The translations under genes and the position numbers were made by a program. Source: Anthostomella pinea (taxonomy: Eukaryota; Ascomycota; Sordariomycetes; Xylariales; Xylariaceae). Taken from it: a stretch of 64,000 nt of DNA. The first letter of the stretch is position 1. Each line of letters starts with the position of its first letter. The stretch lies in NCBI GenBank assembly GCA_963556695.1, contig CAUWAG010000016.1:62001-126000 (forward strand). The letters are read 5' to 3'. Positions 1-11,189 of the stretch are shown here, piece after piece. The notes beneath the pieces were generated by a model. That model saw nothing but the letters and a program-made list of their open reading frames with translations. It ran no database searches and was not told the DNA's origin.

Positions 1-1373
1 TTGCCGACCGAGCCACCGGGCGCGAGGGCACCCCGTAAGATCTGGATGTGGCCCGTGGGCTTGATGGGGTTCGAGAAGGGGCGGATAATTTCCTGCTCCT
101 TGGGGAACGATGGCCACGACTCGACGTTCTGCTTCATCGTCTTGCCCGTCGCCGTCATGCCCTTACCCGAGATGATACCCTCCCCGATCAAGAACTTGAG
201 AAGAGATGGCGTGCCGCCGATCTTGTGCATGTCTGTCATTACGTACTTGCCCGATGGCTTCAGGTCTGCTAGGAACGGCGTCCGGTCCGACACAGACTGG
301 AAGTCCTCGACGGTAAGCTTGATGCCCACGGCGTCGGCGATGGCGATCAGGTGCAGCACAGCGTTGGTACTGCCTCCCAGAATGTTGACCACAACCATAG
401 CCTCTTCGAAGGCTTCCCGCGTCATGATGTCCTTCGGCTTGATGTCCTCCTTCATGATGTGCCTTATCGCCTGGCCGATGTTCTCACACTCGGCTCTCTT
501 AGCTGGGTCCTCGGCGGGGCTGCTACTGCTGCCCGGCATCGTCATACCCAGCGTCTCGATGGCCGACGCCATTGTGTTCGCGGTGTACATGCCTCCACAT
601 GCGCCGCTTCCATTGCAGGCGTGTCGGATGATATCGTGGCGCTGCGTCTCGTTGATCTCACCGGAGATGTACTGTCCGTAGGCCTGGAAGGCACTGACCA
701 TGTCGATAACGTTACCGTCCATGCTGCACCCGGGCTTGATCGTACCACCGTAGACCATGATACTTGGTCTGTTCACCCGGCCCATGGCTATCAGGACACC
801 AGGCATGTTCTTGTCGCAACCGGGTAGGGAGATGTTCGCATCGTACCATTGGCCCTGCATGACAGTCTCGATACTGTCGGCAATGATCTCTCTGCTCTGA
901 AGGGAATACCGCATACCCGTTGTACCCATCGAGATACCATCTGACACTCCGATAGTGTTGAATCGGTAGGGGACCAAACCAGCCTTCGCGACTGATTCTT
1001 TGACGATCGCAGAGAGGTCCATAAGGTGCATGTTACACGGATTGCCTTCCCACCAGACGGACGAGATTCCAACCTGGGCCTTTGACATATCGGCTTCGGT
1101 GAGACCTGTGGCGTAGAGCATGGCTTGGGAGGCGCCCTGTGACTTGGGCTGTGTGATGGAGCGGGAGACCTTGTTGAGGTCATCGTCGGATCGGCGGACG
1201 GGAGTGGTGCTCAGGCAGCGACTACATGATAGTAGATTAGTATACAGACTACAATGGCAATGTCACTTCGAGACTACAGCAGTTTCAACATACGCATATT
1301 GTCTCGAGGGCGCAAAGGCCCTGCGCGCCAGAGCTGCTGGAACTCCGGCGCGGAGAAGGGTGTGGAAGGCCAT
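1..1373 (-). CDS. ILV3: Dihydroxy-acid dehydratase, mitochondrial (3' end outside window)
   Basis: Dehydrates 2,3-dihydroxy-isovalerate and 2,3-dihydroxy-methylvalerate in the mitochondrial matrix, the third common step of valine, leucine and isoleucine synthesis. Exon 1 is 1294-1373 and exon 2 is 1-1221, running off the window; the 72-nt intron has a GTATGT donor and TAG acceptor. The N-terminus [20 protein letters not shown] followed by RCLSTTP is a typical matrix-targeting presequence. The mature part carries the IlvD/Edd family cysteines: [18 protein letters not shown] and [16 protein letters not shown], the Fe-S cluster and substrate region. Later segments [14 protein letters not shown] and LAPGGSVGN also match the family. 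About 430 of roughly 600 residues are present. The reading frame is open throughout and looks functional. Long open frames on the opposite strand here are shadows of this gene. Confidence 0.96.
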
Positions 1374-2157
1374 AATGACGAGCTTTGCAGGAGCTCAGAG
1401 CTCACAATTGACTGGCAACAGGTGCACTTGGAGATCAATTGACAAGACAGCTCGATCGATGGCGCCGCAGCAAATGAAGGTCAACCGCTGGGCAAAGGTC
1501 GTCTTCTGGAGCTTCACCGTCCCGAGGCTGGGTGCGTCGAACAAGATGTATTGAAAATCTTGGGCGAAGTCGGCGACTCATCCAGCAAGCAAAAACTCGG
1601 CGATGCCCAGTTGGGTCCGGGGTTGCGCTGCAGGTCCGAGTCCCCGCCAATTCCACTGCCCCTATTAGTCCTGGTGACCATTACAGGCCCTGTCATTCGC
1701 TGCAGGTTCGGCCGTATGGGGTCCGAAGTCGCCTGGCGCCGTCGTACCGTCGCTATAAATTGAGAGGTCCAGCTTCCAGGGAGGTTCTCCCCAGCCTCGA
1801 TCGAATCTCGTCCGTAGTCCGTACCGGCATTCCTGATGAACCACCAGGACGGCCGTATCTGAAGGGATGTGAAGGCCTCAAGCCAGGCTGGACTGAGAAT
1901 GCTCCGATCTTCTAAAGTAAGCTAATTTCGACAGACGGCTTTCAACAGAAGCCGTCTGTCGCCCACCAACTTGCTACGTACGATTTAAGTCTCGCCTGGT
2001 TTCTCAAAGTTAACTTACATTAAGCTGGTGCTGTTTCACAAACAGCTGAGCTCAAGCAGCCCAACCGATTCTACGCGGCATATTCAACACTTAAGGGATA
2101 GTATGGTCTAGAACCAATGTACAACGTTCAGGCGGTAGGGTATGACCCCATACCTCC
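1374..2157. other. Intergenic: ILV3 promoter side and hydrolase 3' flank
   Basis: No convincing gene. Short overlapping open frames on both strands lack family motifs. The first few hundred bases act as the upstream region of ILV3. A near-match to the GCN4/CPC1 site (CGACTCA, around 1575-1581) is present but has one mismatch, so I do not call it. Confidence 0.5.
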
Positions 2158-2915
2158 TCATGCCGCGCCAGATATCGCACTCGCAACACCCTCCACAACC
2201 TTGACCACCTCCCCGGGCATCGTGAAGTTAGGACAATGCCCCGTCTCCAGCGTCGCCGTCTTGACCTCGACCCCCTCAGCCCTCATCCTCGCCACCATAT
2301 CCTCCTGGTACACTAGCGGCACCTCCCCATCCTGACTGGTTTCGATGTACGTAACCGGAATCTCCCTCCACGCACACCGTTCCACGGGCTGCTGCATGGG
2401 CTTAGCTCCCCAGATCCCCAGCGCAGCCACATAAGCATCTGCTTCTGCGTCGTCGTGCCACGCCCCTACGAGACGTCCCCTCGGATCCCGGTCCGCGACA
2501 GTGCCGTTCTCGCGGTAGTCGAACGCCAGCGGTATCAGCTCCTTGTGCCCCATGTGCACCACTTGGTCGATCATCGACATGCCCTCGGGGAGCGCAAAGG
2601 CGGTCATGTAGATCAGGTGGGCGACGGCGCCCTTGAGGCCCTGGGTTGAACGCGCGTGCCGACCTGGCCGCCGTACGAGTGCGTGATGGCGATGACGGTC
2701 TTGCCGGCGTCGAGAAGTTTTTCCACGTAGGCCTTGATGAACTCCGTGTCGCTGGCCAAGTCTGCCGTTGGTGGCATGGCACCGTTCATGGAAGGCAACT
2801 GTGGCATATGGACCTCGAAGCCGGCGCCCTCGAGGCCGTTGCTCAGCTTGGCGTAGTGCTGGGGGAGGTGCCAGCCTCCGTGGATGATGATGATAACTGG
2901 GTTTGAGGCTGCCAT
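2158..2915 (-). pseudogene. Alpha/beta-hydrolase with internal frameshift
   Basis: Single-domain alpha/beta hydrolase of the fungal esterase-like type. The 5' frame begins at ATG 2915 with MAASNPVIIIIHGGWHLPQH, where HGGW is the oxyanion strand, and reaches the nucleophile elbow THSYGGQVG (Ser about 80). The rest of the protein (STQGLKGAVAHLIYMTAFA, then QDGEVPLVYQEDM and ETGHCPNF with the catalytic Asp and His) continues in another frame from about 2645. Homologues usually have about ten residues between the nucleophile elbow and this strand, and most are missing here. I infer a small deletion that also shifted the frame. No GT-AG intron fits. The total span is 758 nt, not a multiple of three. 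Both halves keep good coding character, so the lesion is recent or is an assembly error. Confidence 0.82.
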
Positions 2916-3146
2916 TATTGTGATACCTGGGTGATTCGACCGAGAGAGTGCCCTTTGGTATATGAGGATCGCAGATGGAGAAGCAGGTCTTATATACTAG
3001 GTAGGTATCTACCAACCCCATACAACTTGGGTGGCAGTGCCTCAAGGGTCTGCCAATTTGGCAGCCTAGAACTCAGGCCCATATCGTAAGCGCTAGAGAT
3101 CCTCAATCCTGCATCAGCTCCTATTATAGACCGCGTCACGAGCGTT

Positions 3147-3743
3147 CTAACTTCTGTTAGTAACGCCAGTAGACAATTCAATCAGCATGCCTGCTCTTTG
3201 AACATAAGGATATGGTACCGGACGGGGTGTCGGCCGCAGTTCTGCCAGAAACCCATTAAGTCCGTGGTTCTCCGAACAAATACGGAGGGAAGAAACCAGG
3301 CTGTGATGCAAGCCAATGGACTCTAGCAGTGCGGCGTTATTGAGCAAGTCTGCGTCTGTGTCGTTGTCCCGCGTGACTCCACGCACGAATTCATTCGGCT
3401 GCGGCAGAGGCAGATCGCCAAACTGGACTTTTTTTCTCCTCCAGCTTCGGACGGTGGAATGTCAGCGAGCCCCAGACAACCTTCGCCACTATACGACCGT
3501 TTTCCATGATGATACCTTACCCATGCCACCATGAAAGTTGAAGTGATGAAGCTCTGGGACCCGACATGCTACGGAATCCAACACCCCGGACGGAGTTTCA
3601 GCGGGCATGATGAATGTCTCCTGACACTGCGGACATTCGACAGCCGCGTGAGCCCCTGATTTCCCGAGATGCAGCGTCCGGCCGTGGGCTGCGAGGAAGT
3701 CTGTGGGAGAGAAGCCGTGGGCCATGGGGTTGATGATGATCAT
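3147..3743 (-). CDS. Possible two-exon gene, product not recognised
   Basis: Two adjacent frames join in phase over an intron with donor GTAAGG (at 3520), a GCTGAC branch site and a poly-A/AAG acceptor: exon 1 3521-3743, exon 2 3147-3427, 167 residues. The first half contains a CPQC motif (AAVECPQCQETF), and the second contains RDNDTDADLLNNAALLESIG, which reads like natural protein. I do not recognise the family. The ATG lies only 16 bp from the end of a MITE, so the gene may have lost an original 5' end or promoter to the insertion. It could also be a relic. Confidence 0.35.
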
Positions 3744-3758
3744 TTGTGGAAAGACGTA

Positions 3759-3969
3759 CACTCAGCCCTCATAAGTCTCAGTACGCGCCATGTTGTAAGA
3801 TTCCAGACCAAGGGTGAAAATTCAAAATACGGAATAAGCATACAGGAATAAGCAGCTCTGATCCAACAAGTCACATTTGATGCTTATTCCCGCCTGCTTA
3901 TTCCATGTATAATAAAGGCATCTTTCGCTTGGTGACCGAAGGCGTACGCAGACTTATGAGGGTTCAGTG
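3759..3969. mobile_element. 211-bp MITE of Tc1/mariner type, copy 1
   Basis: The element is flanked by TA dinucleotides (3757-3758 and 3970-3971). Its terminal inverted repeats of about 30 bp share the core ATAAGTCT...GTACGC with the larger transposons at 30-34 kb. An inner inverted motif, GGAATAAGCA / TGCTTATTCC, occurs twice on each side, so the element can fold almost completely. It has no coding capacity. Two further copies lie at 36.7 and 40.9 kb. Confidence 0.85.
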
Positions 3970-4114
3970 TACCTACCGCGGCGTCTAACATCAACTCCAG
4001 TGACCGGTCTGGCGTTACATCGCGTCTAGAGTTACAGCTTCCTGATTATTAGCCAAAAGTGCTATCGACGAATATACAACACTCGTCACGGCCCCGGCTT
4101 CACTAACCTCTCAG

Positions 4115-4265
4115 TCACTGGTTCTTGCAGTCGAAGACGCCGTAGTCGAGGCTCCAGTCGTTGTTGGCCACGCAGCCGGCAATGTTGGCGCCGCACGTGC
4201 TGGGTGTTGCTGAACGGTCAGGACACTCCAACAGCAGATCCGTTGTTACAAGCCCGGGGACTCTG
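4115..4265 (-). other. Orphan 3' exon of a small secreted-type protein
   Basis: A frame behind a good acceptor (CTCTTTTTCAG) ends ATPSTCGANIAGCVANNDWS followed by LDYGVFDCKNQ and a stop. It includes an earlier LLLECPDRSA, giving four cysteines. This is typical of the C-terminus of a small cysteine-rich secreted fungal protein. I could not find a first exon with a signal peptide upstream (4270-4700), so it may be a truncated gene or an exon whose partner I missed. Confidence 0.35.
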
Positions 4266-4717
4266 CTGAAAAAGAGTGATATCAAAGACGAGGGATAGCA
4301 AAGGAGAAGGGATATCAGGGGGGTAGAACATCGAGGAGAGGAGTTCGTGTTGCTTCATTGTTGATTATTCTCTCGTTATAGGCTACTGGCAGTCTGGCAC
4401 AGGGGCTCGAGTTCAATATATGCTGTCCCTTTTCAGCATGAGCTTGGTGAGACACCTCCTCTTTGGAGTAAACCCCGCTAATCGAATCACGGCAGCCGAT
4501 GCTATCCTTCCTACCCTCGCGACTCACTGGGGCCCCCGTGCCACGGTCGGCATGGCACGCTCTGATAGGGCGCCAGGCCATATCGTTGATGTAATCGACC
4601 ATATGGTTCAGCATCTCGCACTCGCTCAAACTTCAATAGAAGTTCGTCCATACTACTCCGTATATCGATACAGCTGACCTTGAAGGCGACCGTGACCTTA
4701 AAGGCGACCGTGGTACG

Positions 4718-6181
4718 ATGAGAGGCACAAACACTTACCACCCGGGCGACCTCCCGCAGGAGAAGTTCGGACCTGCTTCACTCAACGACACCACTCTACA
4801 AGGGGGCGTGTATCCCCGCGGGGATGTCTATGATGAGGGCCATACGGATCCGGGCGTGCCGGACGACGTGTTCGGCCACGAAGATGGCCACGATATCAAG
4901 TACAAGACGCTGAGCTGGCCGCTCGTCGCGGTCCTCATGATCACCGAGATCGTCTCGAATGGCATGCTCAGCTTACCCAGCAGCTTGGCAGCTGTGGGGA
5001 TTGTCCCAGGTGTGATAGTGATCTTCTTTCTTGGGGCGTTCGCGACGTACACGGCGTGGGCTTTGATACAGTTCAAGCTTCGACACCCGGAAGGTACGTG
5101 GATCGACATGGAGATCAATCTGTTGTGCTGACTGTAAGAAGTGCATAATGTGGGCGACGCCGGCATGATCTTGTTTGGGCCAATTGGTAGGGAGATCCTG
5201 GGCGGCGGCAGCATCATCTTCGCCATCTGCGCGACGGGAAGCCAGATCCTGGCCGGCCAACTCGCCTTGAGCGTGCTCTCCAACGAGAAGCTCTGCGCGA
5301 TCGCCTTCTCTGGCATATTCGCCATCGCTGTGACTCTCGCGAGCTTCCCTCGAACTCTGGACCACCTCGGATGGCTATCCATCGCCGGAGGCATCTCGAT
5401 CATCGTCGCTGGCATCGTGGCAATGGCCGGAGCTGGAGCTCTCCCTGTTGATGCGGGCGATATCTCGATCACGGTAACGACCACTTTCACGTCGGCCTTC
5501 ATCAGTATAACCAACCCGGTCTTCGCGTACGCGGGACACGTTATGTTCTTCACCTTCATCAGCGAGATGAAGCGGCCGCAGGACGCGATGAAGGCGGCAT
5601 GGGTGCTACAGATCGTCGCGACTGCTTTCTATATCGTGTTCGCGTTGGTGACGTACTGGTATGTAGGATCCGGGGTGGCAAGTCCCAGTCTGCTGAGTCT
5701 CAGCCCGCTCTGGTCCAATATTTCCTTCGGACTTGCAATCCCCAACTTCTTCATCGCCGGGAGTCTCTACAGCCACGCAGCCGCCAAACTCGTCTTCGTT
5801 CGCATCTTCAGACACAGCCGCCATATCCACTCGCACACGTTCCTCGGCTGGGGAGTGTGGTCTTTGTTGATCCTGCTCGCCAATGTGGCAGCTTTCGTGT
5901 TCGCCGTCGGGATCCCCGTGTTCAACTATCTTCTGGGGATCACGGCATCACTGTTCGCCGCGTGGTATACGTATGGGCTTGCGGGGGCGTTCTGGCTTCA
6001 TGATACATATTACTTCGAGGGGGGATCCCGCGCCTGGTTCAGGAGACCTTTCATGTTCACTGTCAATGTATTGACTGTCCTGGCTGGTGCTGTGATTTGT
6101 GTTGGTGGGCTGTATGCGACGATAACGGCACTGAAGCAGGCTGCCGACGCGGGAGAGCTGCAAACACCATTCCAGTGCTGA
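4718..6181 (+). CDS. N-type (MTR-like) amino-acid transporter
   Basis: AAAP/Aa_trans family permease, 472 aa, resembling the Neurospora MTR neutral/aromatic amino-acid transporter group. Exons are 4718-5093 and 5139-6181; the 45-nt intron has GTACGT, TGCTGAC and AAG. A hydrophilic N-terminus of about 60 residues (acidic, ending HDIKYKTLSW) precedes about 11 hydrophobic segments. Family-like stretches include EIVSNGMLSLPSSLAAVGIV in TM1, VHNVGDAGMILFGPIGRE, and FAYAGHVMFFTFISEMKRPQ. It should act in the plasma membrane as an H+/amino-acid symporter. The substrate cannot be read from the sequence. No lesion seen. Confidence 0.92.
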
Positions 6182-6713
6182 CCCCGGCGATCGACTGCTT
6201 ATTAATGAGGTAGAGTGGTGAGCATGTACAGACTATCTGTACTAAATCTCGATGGTGAATCCTACACACTGAGCGGAGTGGAGCCTCCGAATAGGCGGCG
6301 CAGGCGTCTTCGGCGTCTCTTTCCAAAATCCAAACCACGTCCCAGAGAAACCCACAAGTTCTACCGAACCAGTGCCCAGATGATGTCAATGAAGCGAATA
6401 AAGCTGCGTCTGTCGCACTTTAATTCAGTTATGGAGGAAGGAGTGAAGTCATTGGCGCCTACCTTCGGTGCCCAGGTGCGCAGCTGTGACGTTTCGTGGT
6501 TATGACGTCAATACCGCAAGGAGTTGAGGAGTTCCCCATCGACACCGACTTACACCAAACTGGACCTTCTTTTATCAGTTCTCTTCCCGTCGTGATCACA
6601 TTTCGGCACCACCTTGACAATACATCGACACATCTGACAAGCAAGCTCAACTAAATACGACCTACAAAGCACAATCCAACAGATACCAACACCAGCCAGA
6701 ATCAACCATCACA
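6182..6713. promoter_or_regulatory. Upstream region and 5' leader of the disordered-protein gene
   Basis: No gene seen. The last 120 bases before ATG 6714 are A/C-rich with CAAC and CAATCCAAC stretches, typical of fungal 5' leaders. No clear TATA box. Confidence 0.4.
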
Positions 6714-7286
6714 ATGCCGGCCAAAGCACCCAGTGAAGGCACCAAAGTGACTCTCGGCATGGACGCCCCCGTCACGAAAGAGGGCACCGGCGCTGTAGCC
6801 TCCGACTCTCTAGCCGCCGAGTCGCAGACCTTCCGCAACGCCAACGACGTCCGCAACACCACGAGTGCGGGCGCCCAGACCACCACGGGCAACGCCACAT
6901 CCTCCGCCTCATCGGGCGGCTCGGGCTCCGGACCAGGCTCGAAGTCGGGAGCAGGCTCGGGCTCGGGAACAGGCTCGGGGGGGACAGGTGCGGGCGCGGG
7001 TTCGAAACACGTAGACACCGCCCCCACCTACGTACTGAACCAGTACCACCGCGACCCGGCGGGCCCGCACGGCAAGAACATCAAGGAGGACGACAGCATC
7101 GGCACCGAGGACAAGACCAAAAACACCAGCTTCAGCGAGTTCGGCACCAAAAACGACCCGGCGGCGCTGGCCGAGAAGAAGATCGAGCTGGGGAACAGCG
7201 CGGTGGGAGGATCGACGGGCGGTCGTGAGAAGGGTGTTGATGGCAAGACTCCTTATGATGCACTTGCTTCGGAGGAGCAGGCATGA
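6714..7286 (+). CDS. Intrinsically disordered Gly/Ser-rich protein, hypothetical
   Basis: Single-exon, 190 aa, with a good start context (CATCACAATGCC). Residues 1-45 include GTGAVASDSLAAESQTF, faintly like seed-maturation/LEA-type repeats, but I do not assign that family. Residues 65-97 are a low-complexity Gly/Ser tract. The C-terminal half is polar and conserved-looking: VLNQYHRDPAGPHGKNIKED, FSEFGTKNDPAALAEKK. There is no signal peptide or membrane segment. I infer a cytosolic, possibly stress-related, disordered protein. Confidence 0.78.
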   Translation: MPAKAPSEGTKVTLGMDAPVTKEGTGAVASDSLAAESQTFRNANDVRNTTSAGAQTTTGNATSSASSGGSGSGPGSKSGAGSGSGTGSGGTGAGAGSKHVDTAPTYVLNQYHRDPAGPHGKNIKEDDSIGTEDKTKNTSFSEFGTKNDPAALAEKKIELGNSAVGGSTGGREKGVDGKTPYDALASEEQA

Positions 7287-7764
7287 GGGGATGGTATCTG
7301 TGCTGAAGGACCAACGAAGTCAGACATGAGACATGTAAAGGGATAATGGATCATGGGACCGGCCAATGATAGGTATAGGTCGATGAATGCATGAGATTAC
7401 GAACTGCATACTGTTGCTAAGTGAAGTATATCACCCTGGTGAGATGCGGATCATGGTGATGAACCCCTATCTTACTCAGCGGGCATTGCTTTACCAACAT
7501 GAGCGACAAGGAACCGCTGGTTAGGGTCGACGAGGGGATACCAGTTTGATGGTCACGAAGGCAGACAGCTGAGAGGAACAAGATCTATTTGACTGCCTCA
7601 ATAGACGAGAGTGAGTATCTGAAATCGGATGTCCGCCAAGTTCCGCCACGTGTAGTCCTGATCGTCTTTATGATGTGCGTCCAGGCGACAGCGCCGTATC
7701 CAAACTCCGGTCAGCGGCAGATGTTGCTTCCCTGCATCGCGGACAGCTCGTATTACCCTCCTCC
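7287..7764. other. Convergent intergenic region
   Basis: This is the 3' flank of two convergent genes. Nothing coding seen; AATAAA-like signals are weak. Confidence 0.4.
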
Positions 7765-8188
7765 CTAGCACCCATACACGCAATGAGTCTTCATGCCCAC
7801 AGTCTCGAAATCGCAAGGACCGACGCCCTTGCAATCGCCTCCGCACTGTCGAGATGTCAGTATCAGCACATCCTAACCCACAGCTCAGGAGTAAGAGCTC
7901 AGGGGCAAGAATACGTACTCCGCCATAGTAGCAGGAGTAGACCAGACCGTTGCCCAGTTGGCAACCTTGACCATCAGAGGAACAAGTCCCGATGATCGTC
8001 GCTTGGGCTGCTTCCGCCGACAGGACGGCCGTGCCGGGCAGGGCCAGCACTAGAGCGGCGGCGAGCGCAAGGACCGAGAGGACGATTTGAGGAAGCGTCT
8101 TGGAGTTGATGAGTGTATGGCTTCGATGAGGGGGGTGCCGGTGCGGTTGTCTCGCAGTCGTCAGAATATGGGAAGGAAAATGTTCCAC
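7765..8188 (-). CDS. Small secreted cysteine-rich protein (8 Cys)
   Basis: Exon 1 is 7919-8188 and exon 2 is 7765-7845; the 73-nt intron has GTACGT, ATACTGAC and CGACAG and falls in phase 0. The product is 116 aa. A strong hydrophobic segment (LPQIVLSVLALAAALVLALP) and a small-residue region ending AEAAQA look like a signal peptide, though the 30-residue N-terminal extension before it is unusually long, so the true start may differ. The mature part of about 55 residues has eight cysteines, C-X6-C-X9-C-X4-C-X3-C-X5-C-X10-C-X3-C, with Gly-rich loops. This suggests four disulfides, as in secreted effector-like or defensin-like fungal proteins. I do not recognise a named family. Confidence 0.72.
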
Positions 8189-10068
8189 TTTATAGGCCTC
8201 CGGGCCATCTTGCTCCCCCTGTCTCGCAGGATTATACGATCTGGGCCTATACCCTATACCGCTTCTAGAACGAACCCTCTCTTCGTCTACTCCTGCAGGA
8301 ACAATGATATTGAACTAATGCGCGTCTACTTCCTGTACCGAAACTGTTGCCGACATGAATCAAAGGCTTTTATCTTACCATTCGCCCGACTAGCAGGGGA
8401 AGCCTACGACTTGGTCACGTAGCCGAGCTGGCAGCCTGGTGCTGGCGATCACTGCTTGACTCATCGAAACTATCGAAAACCGCGGTCAGGGGTATTCGGC
8501 GGTCTACACAGTAGTAACCTTGATGCGGGCCAGGGTTCTGATGTGCTGTCGCTGGCGGCGGGGGACAAGTGAGGGCGAGGTTCGGGGCCGAGGTGAGAGC
8601 GAGGGTGGCAGACGAACCAGGCTCGGAATCTACTGCAGGGCCATGTTGGCAGGTCTTTAGGCCCCCGATGGAACTCTTGCTGTCAGGACCCGGAGATCGC
8701 TGATCGGGTTCACTTGCTCGCTTTGGCGGGTGAGGCCTGTCGAATAGAAGCAGACAGGGGATGGCATTGCCGTCCTGTGTTCTGGACCTCAGCGGAGAGC
8801 GGCGGCGTCTCCTGTATCTCTGCGCGGTTCATTGGGATCGACCATGCTTTAGTAGTTGTATTTCGGCATGAAAGTCGGCGAGTGACTTGGAGCACTACGG
8901 CTCAACTGGATGGGCTCCGATTCGTTCGTACCATGATGGGACAGTGCAGGAAGCGCGTAGGTATGGGATAGTAAAGGAAAAAATGGTTGATTAAATTCAT
9001 CCGCCGCTATTGGGGGAGCGTGGTTCTCATCCGCACGTCGTCCTCATGTGATCTAGCAGAGAGCGTGATGGTGCTCAGCTTATCGTATGCGAATTAGATC
9101 CTTAGTGATATATCTTATCAACGGCTGCGGCAGTATTATCTTCACCGTGTCGGTGATTACATACGACTTCAACACATATTGCATCTCGATGTGAGTCAAA
9201 GTGATTGTAGTGAAACTAATAGTCATCTCGAAGATTTACAGCAATATGCGCGGTGCATGGTATACTTATATCTAGTTGTGTATAGAAAAGGGGTTATGAC
9301 AACGGCTCGCCCATCGGGAGTTGACAGTTACACGAACATCGCGCATCATACATCACACGTCACACACCCAAGTCTCAATCCATACGGTATTCAGTGACAA
9401 GGAGAAAATCATATTCCCTTAGCAGGACGAGCAGCAAGTACTCTGCCACACTACTGATTGGAAGTCCTCCAACTGCCTCACGCCAACCAGGTATCTCTAA
9501 CATCAGAAAATGCTGGAATTTTTCGAAGTCAGAAGTTGCTCATTCAATCTCTTCCATGCTCTTCTCATGCGCACGGGGCACACACGCTGATAAGTCCTTC
9601 TACCGAGGAAAGATGCCAACCCGGTATCTCCAACTCAAAGTTCGCGCGTTAGGCAAATAAATCCTCATTTCTCAATTTCAACTCGCTTCCTCCATGTTCC
9701 TCGATGATCCCCACTAATCCTCGGTGTTCGTCCGGCATATGTCGCTGATGATGATATGTGCGGCGTTGAGTGGTGTGACGTGTCGAGCCTTCTTTGTTCG
9801 TGCCTCTCTGAAATGCAATGTCAAGCGGATAGGCAATACTTTTTTGTTCTGTCTCTTTGTCGTCGCTCGGTGAATGTAGAGGATGATTCTGAGGAAAGAT
9901 AGTCGAATCCAGGTTGTGCCGGCGGCTGTGGTGTGTTCTTGTAGGAGGATGTGTTCTGTCCGCGGCGCCGTTTGTGGTGGCAGGTTTCGAAGCCGCGATT
10001 CGAGTGCGGATATGGATCTGGGCCGAATTGAGGCCATCAGGTACTTCAGTAGTTATCTCCAACCATCT
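8189..10068. other. Gene-poor stretch
   Basis: No gene supported. A frame at 9649-10062 (minus) lies just downstream of the J-protein stop and in the same frame. It is His/Thr/Arg-rich, and a competing frame of similar length overlaps it, so I read it as non-coding. Confidence 0.4.
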
Positions 10069-10899
10069 TCAGACTGATTGTTTCGTGTTCTTGGACTTTG
10101 CCCATATCTCCAGCTGCATCTTGATGAACCCCAGCATCTTCTCAAGCCCTGCCCCATCGAAGTTGGTTAGGGCTCGGAAAATCTGTCTAGCGTCACACGA
10201 GGCGCAGTACATGCGAAAGACGTCCGCACGTAGAGCGCTGACGTCGCCGGAAAGGTGAAGCATGCCCTCGATACCAATGCCCCTCTTCATGTCTATAAGC
10301 CGGTTTCGTACTTCATTTCTAGAGTCCCTGACAGCCTTGAATGCAGTGTGGACTTCGGCCAAGAGGGACTTCCAGAAGGCGTTGTTGGGCTGGTAAACGT
10401 GTCCGTAATCACTGATATATTTCTTCAAGGTCTTTAGATCAAGTCGGATGATGCCGAGGACGCGATTGATGAAGCGGATCTCGTCCTCGACCAGTGCAAT
10501 GATACCCTCGCACCAGGAGGGGCGTTTCGGTGCCGGCTCTTCTTGCTTCTCGTCCTGGGCTTAGGCGCCTGGCATCGGATTCGAACTTTCGTTCTGATCT
10601 TGCCCCCAAGTATCGCCCGACTCGGCCTTCCTCTTGTTACTGTTGCTGCTTCTGGCCTCCGTCTGCCGCTGTATGTGCACGGTGTGGAACTTTCCTCGTA
10701 GTACCGGATCTCGCAAGACCTCCCATGCCTATTGGATCTTCGCGAAATACTTGTTGTTCTCAGGCGTGTCGCCCTTCTTGTCCGGATGATATTTCAAGGA
10801 AAGCGCTCTGTATGCTGTCTTGATGTCCGCCGCGCTGGCGCTGCTCTCGACCCGCAGTATGGCGTACAGGTCAAATTCAAAGCTCTTAGGATGAGCCAT
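10069..10899 (-). pseudogene. J-domain (DnaJ/Hsp40) protein with two premature stops
   Basis: A single frame of 276 codons begins MAHPKSFEFDLYAILRVESS and carries a full J-domain: helix II, then the diagnostic HPD in ALSLKYHPDKKG, then helix III NNKYFAKIQ. Codon 57 is TAG where the J-domain expects Gln in QQAWEVLRDP (10729-10731), and codon 113 is TAA (10561-10563). Everything else is open and protein-like up to the stop at 10069. Both lesions are explained by CAG-to-TAG and CAA-to-TAA, that is C-to-T at CpA, the RIP preference. The C-terminal half (FINRVLGIIRLDLKTL, then FWKSLLAEVHTAF) is helical and unassigned. The protein would be a soluble Hsp70 co-chaperone if intact. Confidence 0.85.
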
Positions 10900-11189
10900 C
10901 GTGCCTGAATGTGTGGAGAGAAGATGAAAATTAGGGAGCTGGACAGCTTGTTGTGGGGTATGTCGGGTGTTCTTTCGAAGCAATTGATGCGGCTGGAAGG
11001 AGGAGATCTGGGTTGTCGTGGGTGACGCTGGGAAGGGAAGAGAGGATTGTCTGCGCTTCCTAGAAAGGTTTCGCTGGAGCCATTGTCATTGAGGTTGAGG
11101 GAGAAGACAAATAGAGTTCAGCCATGAGCCACCAACAAAAAACTCGTCAATTTGCTCAATGTTGGGGCAGAGCCTGAATTGATCCCAAC

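Noticed and set aside
1..827. Long plus-strand open frames (226 and 158 codons)
   Set aside because: They are complementary frames of the ILV3 exon, which carries clear family motifs on the minus strand.
9649..10062. 137-codon frame after the J-protein stop in the same frame
   Set aside because: Composition is His/Thr/Arg-biased and a competing frame of similar length overlaps; readthrough of TGA is possible but unsupported.
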